Of a stretch of DNA of 32,673 nucleotides, positions 28,225 through 32,673 are shown piece by piece. Made by a program: the position numbers and the translations under genes. The notes beneath the pieces were generated by a model that worked only from the letters and a program-made list of their open reading frames with translations, had not been told where the DNA came from and ran no database searches. How positions within the stretch are numbered: the first letter of the stretch is position 1; each line of letters starts with the position of its first letter. The DNA lies in contig WHUX01000402.1 of assembly GCA_015179025.1 (NCBI GenBank), positions 1-32,673 on the forward strand, given 5' to 3'. Source of the stretch: Terfezia claveryi. Taxonomy: Eukaryota > Ascomycota > Pezizomycetes > Pezizales > Pezizaceae.

Positions 28225-28488
28225 ATGTCTGCCGAAGCCGGTCCATTGTCTCGGGAAAGTTCCAAGGGAGTTTTTCTTCCACCTCCAAATTCTCCTGACA
28301 GTGATAACGATTATGAGGGTATAGTGCATGTATCCACTGCAAGATCACCTCTACTCCCCTTAGCTCCGGAGGAACTGGCTGCACAAGCTGCACCGGGCTG
28401 GCACGAACACAAGCTTACTTGCTGCAACGAACACGAATACAAGCTTACCTGCTGGGACGAACACGAGCAAACCTCCGGGCCAACCTAA
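28225..28488 (+). pseudogene. Putative Copia gag start
   Basis: ATG 28225 opens 87 codons: MSAEAGPLSRESSKGVFLPP, a Pro/Ser-rich acidic part, then a repeat of about 27-30 bases giving EHKLTCCNEHEYKLTCWDEH. It follows the primer-binding site by about 30 bp, where a gag start is expected. The Cys/His duplication is not a proper zinc knuckle. Truncated by a stop at 28486; integrase is absent between here and RT. Confidence 0.35.
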
Positions 28489-28614
28489 GGGCCTAGCGAG
28501 CCCTAATACAGGCAAACCACATAACTCCCGGTATGATCTAAAGCCTAAAAAAGGCAAGAATAGCTGCTATAGCACAAGATCTATCCAACGTTGATCCAAC
28601 ACAGCCTCCCATAC

Positions 28615-29445
28615 AGCCGTCAGAAACCAGCTGCCATACGATATGAACTTGCACTTCTTGCTGCTGACATCAACGGCGAACCTAAGGCATGTGCGCAAGC
28701 AACATCAGGACCCGATTCCCCTAAATGGTTTGAGGCAATGCGTGCAGAAGTCAAAGCATTGGCGGATAAACCCTCTAATCGCAACATTGTGGGCTGCAAA
28801 TAGGAATATAGATTAAAAGGGATGCAGCAGGCAATATCAGCGTTGAAGAAAGCCTGGTAGCTCAGGGATTGTCTCAACAACCCGGTACGGATTTTGATGA
28901 GGTTTTCGCTCCAGCAGTCAGATATGACTCCCTCCGCTTGCTCATTGCCAAATCTACCGTATGTGCTCAGACTGGGCCACAAGACCAGCTCAATATCAGA
29001 GGCACATTCCTCAATGGATATGTCAAGGAAGAGGTCTATATGCGTTTACCCCCAGGTCATGAACAACTCGATTGTTGTGCTCGTCTGAATCGATCGATAT
29101 ATGGACTTAAACAGACTCCAAGGCAGTGGTACGGAAGATTGACGGCCTTATACCACTTGGCTACAAAGCAGCAAATTTTGACCCTTGTGTCTTAATCCAC
29201 CTTAGCCACAATATTATTATTGCAAAATATGTCGATGATATTACAATCTTTGATGCCAGTCTACTCAGTCAAGAACTCAAAGATCACTTAAGAAAGTCAG
29301 TGATCTAGGTCCTCTGAATTGGTTATTCAGCATACAGATTGAATGGCATCAGAATTCGGTTACCTTATCACAGCAAACATATGTAGTCCAATTACTGGCG
29401 AAATTTGGGATGGACATATGCAGCCCACTCATTCTATGTGTTGGT
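28615..29445 (+). pseudogene. Copia reverse transcriptase (RVT_2), frameshifted
   Basis: Blocks in order: GPDSPKWFEAMRAEVKAL (28711), IVGCK then stop and YRLK (28786), FDEVFAPAVRYDSLRLLIA (28892), LNIRGTFLNGYVKEEVYMRL (28991), RLNRSIYGLKQTPRQWYGRL (29084), IIIAKYVDDITIF (29214) with the catalytic YVDD intact, and LGPLNWLFSIQIEW (29309). The codon for WV after GCK is a stop, and frames change at about 28860, 29085-29150 and 29300. This is a nearly full-length palm and connection region without protease or integrase. The product cannot be made as one protein. Confidence 0.85.
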
Positions 29446-29449
29446 TAAG

Positions 29450-30745
29450 GCTGAAGAAGAAAATGATCTTGCTGATGTTTCCCTATACCTGCTGAGAGAT
29501 CTGAAGCTCCAAAGCTTAGAGGTCATCAGGAAGAGGCGTTAAAAGAGAGCAAGCTGACTAAAGCGTGATTGTGAGATTGCAGCTGCAAATTGAGAGAGAA
29601 TTCACAAACTCTGCGCCGCAACCCTCGGGACAGCTATATAACCCGAATCAGTTTGGACGACAAGATATTCCGTCGAGATCACAAGGAGGAGTTGCTGCGA
29701 ACGCTTCAGATTTGCTGACTATGATTAAGGTACAGCAAGCAAAGGTGGTGCCGGCCGACATTAAAAAGATTTAAGCAGCACAAGGAGATAGGCGCTGTTG
29801 ACCTCAAGGACTTCCAAACCCTCCCTTACTCCAGCTAGCCACTTGTGATCACCGGTCGAAAAGAAAAAAAATTCTTGCACTACGCATACAGATACCTGAA
29901 TCATTTCTACGTAGCCTCAGGATAGCAAACATCTCCTGCCACAGCATGAGGCAAAATCCGGACGCCGAGGGGATTACAAGACCCGCAACTACTGTTTGTG
30001 GGCCAAGTATGCGAATTATCCATATATGAGCAGAGATTTGCTAGAGGACGGCGATGGGGCTAAGGAGTGGCAATCGGTACCGGCCCCGAGTAAGAGGTTG
30101 CTATTGGGATGGTGGATCTCTCGACGAGATGAATGCATATCGCTACGAGCAATTGATAGAGGAGATGTGCATTATCGAGGAAATTCGTTATATTTAGGAC
30201 GGGATGGGACCTACAGCAGTATTCGAGTTCCATTCCAGTTTTGGATGAGGAGGGCCGAGTCAGGGTATGGCAAGAAGATTGGGTGAGAAAGGCTTTGAAG
30301 GTGAAAGAGTATAAGATAGAGGAGATGAGGGCGACTTCGAGTATGGTGACGCTAGATCGATCCACCGATGCCAAAAGGCCTCTTAAGGGGGGGCTAGTGC
30401 AAGCCAGATACCAAAAGGAATGGTTGCGGAAGCTAGTAAAGTGGAATATTCGCAAGGGTTGATGCATAAAAGTGCATAAGGCTGCGCCAGCACAATGTGA
30501 TCTAAATGTGCACGATGGGAAGTTCGAAAGAACATTCGTAATAAAATGAAGTTTTGGCAGCCTCATGATTCGACAACACCATCAATCAAGACTGAATATC
30601 TGCACCCGATAAACCAGCAAAAGAGCCAGAGGTTACATTGGAAGACCAAATATCAGGATATCGAGGTTCTATATGATCTTGAACCTAGCAAGAAGCGAGA
30701 GAAAAGGTCATCGAAGAAAGGAATTAAAAAAGAGGATGAAATTAA
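29450..30745 (+). mobile_element. Gypsy gag-like insertion 1 in the Copia element
   Basis: Reads LYNPNQFGRQD (29632), then WWISRRDECISLRAIDRGDV and HYRGNSLYLGRDG (30110-30210). In the next frame come VPFPVLDEEGRVRVWQEDWV (about 30225) and ALKVKEYKIEEMRATSSM (30292). The C-W-D...R-D-E-C pattern is a weak zinc knuckle, and the order matches the C-terminal half of fungal Gypsy gag proteins. The same motifs recur in insertion 2, so both come from one family. It separates the RT and RNase H blocks of the Copia element. Confidence 0.5.
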
Positions 30746-30910
30746 GGTTACTCCAATGTGGATGCAAATGCGAGGAAACCTTGATCCAGAAAAGATCGCT
30801 CATACGCTTATGAGCAGTGAAGGACTGAATACGAAGAGATTTTGGCACATCTACAGTCGAAGCTGAATACATCGCTCTGTCTACAGCGGCCAAGCAAATA
30901 TTTGTGGCTA
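30746..30910 (+). pseudogene. Copia RNase H, first part
   Basis: YSNVDANARKP, stop, SRKDRSY (30748) and, in other frames, TSTVEAEYIALSTAAKQ (30847-30897). The latter is the invariant T.EAEY.A block of Copia RNase H. It resumes the element interrupted at 29450. Confidence 0.7.
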
Positions 30911-32410
30911 CAGCATGCGGATGAGTTATATATAGCTATTTTGACAAGGGGAGTAAATATTCTTCAAGAAAAAATTTGGGCAACTCCAAAACGGAAGATC
31001 TTTGTCAAGAGGAAAACATTGAAATTGTTCTTTGGCCGTGAAATCAGCAGAACGATTTGAATTCGCTCGGCGGAAATATCGGTCGCGACGGCGTAGAATT
31101 TACTCAATTGGACAAGGGTTTTCAACGGAAATTCAGAACACCTCCCTTGTTGCGGATTTGTCCGGAAACTGGTGTCAGTGGATATAATTCGGGAAGTGGG
31201 GAGAGTTCAAATGGAGGAGGGAAACAACCAGCGCAGGAGATTAGAAAAGAGAGATCAGGCAGTTATATGTACACCACCATCTAGGGAAATACAGATTGCG
31301 ACATTGGGGCCGGTGACCTTCTAACCGTTGCCAGGACAATTAGGAGCGACACAGATGTTACGGCATTTATTGCTACATGGGAGAACCTCGCTTGGAATGG
31401 TTTAGTGAGCAGAAGATTGACAGAATCATCCCATACTGTTAGAAATCAATTGGCAGGTACCTCAAGACTATCAAGCCATATAGAGACAATGACTGGGAGG
31501 AATCTAAACGATAGCTATTAAAAGACTTCAGGGGAGCAATTCGGAGCAAAAAAAGGTCACGGTTAAGGATTTACGGGGATTGTTTCAGAGATGAGAAAAG
31601 AGGAGAACCCAAGCTCGGTGATTCTAGGACCTTTATTATCGAGTATAGTGAAAGGTCAGAGACGCTGTTAGAAAAGCGATGGTTGGATGAGTGTACAAGT
31701 ACTTTATTTCTAACGGTATTCAGGATTAGGACCAGGGATAAGTTATGCAAGAAGTGCAAAATCGATCTGGCAGTGCTTGAGGCTACCAGGAAAAGTGAGA
31801 AATGGTAAAACTTGCAGCACTCGAATGGTCAGAGGACGAGGGAGCCCAAATGGTTCGATTCTTCCGAGAAGAGGAGGATGAGTTTGAGTACAAGGAACGA
31901 GAACCGGCAACAAGAGAAGACAAAGGATGTTCTGAAGAAAAATGCAACTTCGGATCCCATGGATGAAATAGTGAACCAGCTCCAGGAATTCAAACTTCAG
32001 CATGTTGGGGTTCAGCGGTCTGTTATGAAGCAAGTATTAAAGCGGGACTTGGAAATTGCGGAGTTTAAGAGGCTAGCTGCATCGGCTGGAAAGACTCAAC
32101 CAACCCAGCAACTCTATAACCCCAATCAGTACGCGAGGCAGGAGTATTAACAGAATACCTGGGAATCAAGGGCAAGGGAACGTGCCCAAGATTAGGAGGT
32201 GTTACTGGAATGGCGGATTGCACTAACGCGATGAGTGCAAAGTGCTGGAGAAAGCTATCGAGCGTGGGGAGGTGCACTATCGTGGAACTTCGCTGTTCTT
32301 GGACAAGAGGGAACGGAAGCGGAAATAAGGATTCCCTGTCCTATCATTCCTACTGCTTAAAGTACGAACAACGATGGCACTATCGACCTGATCTCAAATC
32401 GTCGAATCAG
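30911..32410 (+). mobile_element. Gypsy gag-like insertion 2 in the Copia element
   Basis: Contains the N-terminal gag part (31350-31760, with LRGLFQR, SRTFIIEYSERSETLLEKRW), a charged linker, then NQLQEFKLQHVGVQRSVMKQ, LYNPNQYARQEY (32111-32146) and a weak knuckle with RDECK, IERGEVHYRGTSLFL (about 32220-32300) and IRIPCPI. The LYNPNQ-to-HYRG part parallels insertion 1. Its start and end fall inside the Copia RNase H. No protease, RT or integrase of Gypsy type follows. Confidence 0.5.
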
Positions 32411-32673
32411 CGATTGAAGCAAGCACATCGATGTGGCTTATCACCATGTATGGGTCTAGTTGAGACTGGGAAGCCCGCCGTCCTATACCTATATTCTAAG
32501 CCAGGATAACCTGGCCGATTTATGTACTAAACAACTGCCACGTCCACGACTCTTTTTGGGATATCGTCCTAGGCAAAACATAACTCTTTTACTATTCAAT
32601 TCTTTTCCCCCACTTTACCATGGTGTTTTATAGTTTTTTTTTTCGACACATCAATTTCGACTATTCATATTTC
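32411..32673 (+). pseudogene. Copia RNase H end and start of 3' region
   Basis: HIDVAYHHVWV (about 32427) and DNLADLCTKQLPRPRLFLGY (32504-32563) are the last conserved Copia RNase H blocks, here in one frame except for a stop after HHVWV. The following 110 bp are T-rich with T9 near 32633 and may be the start of a 3' LTR, which is cut by the window edge. Confidence 0.75.

Overview
The window reads as nuclear DNA of a filamentous fungus, most likely an ascomycete. The signs are short spliceosomal introns (51-85 nt with GT/GC donors and CTAAY-like branch sites), a fungal-style hybrid histidine kinase, Tad1-like LINEs that carry an RNase H domain, a pogo/Fot1-type transposase, and mixed Copia/Gypsy debris. 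A repeat-rich genome of the truffle kind (Pezizomycetes) would fit, but that is inference. No bacterial operon, CRISPR array, rRNA or convincing tRNA was seen.

Layout. 1-860: no supported gene. 866-1015: small inverted-repeat element with pogo-like termini. 1490-2156: frameshifted single-zinc-finger gene with a 27-bp coding minisatellite. 3207-4926: gene for a disordered, acidic/basic protein, broken by small indels and by a tiny poly-T insertion with a 14-bp target duplication. 5.1-6.1 kb: no gene. 6.6-8.56 kb: LINE ORF1-like remnant. 8.97-10.77 kb: dead pogo-like transposase. 11.74-14.4 kb: remnant of LINE ORF2 (end of RT, RNase H, Cys motif), interrupted by a Copia RT piece at 12.65-12.99 kb. 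14.70-14.78 kb: very short poly-A retroinsertion. 15399-16595: intact intronless leucine-rich-repeat gene, the cleanest CDS here. 16.68-17.4 kb: RecQ-like helicase fragment. 18.1-21.4 kb: degraded tract with an unassigned spliced gene remnant and two short palindromic elements. 21590-24420: hybrid histidine kinase, four exons. 24.8-25.35 kb: unknown fragment joined to a LINE RT scrap. 25.4-27.2 kb: mostly non-coding. 27.3-27.9 kb: MITE-like element. 27.9-32.6 kb: Copia element remnants split by two Gypsy gag-like insertions.

Only two loci look like working host genes: the LRR protein and the histidine kinase. The kinase needs one base removed from a T9 run to read through, which could be a sequencing error or a real lesion. 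Nearly everything else is repeat decay. In the pogo and helicase copies, stops sit where CGA, CAG or TGG codons are expected, which suits C-to-T mutation (RIP or CpG deamination).

The most unusual signal is a 42-bp sequence with a perfect 6-bp hairpin and an A-rich tail. It occurs at 14.7 kb and, inverted, at 27.2 kb, each copy bounded by its own target-site duplication. A third, almost fully truncated insertion lies at 3.25 kb. This looks like a minimal LINE-mobilised retroposon.
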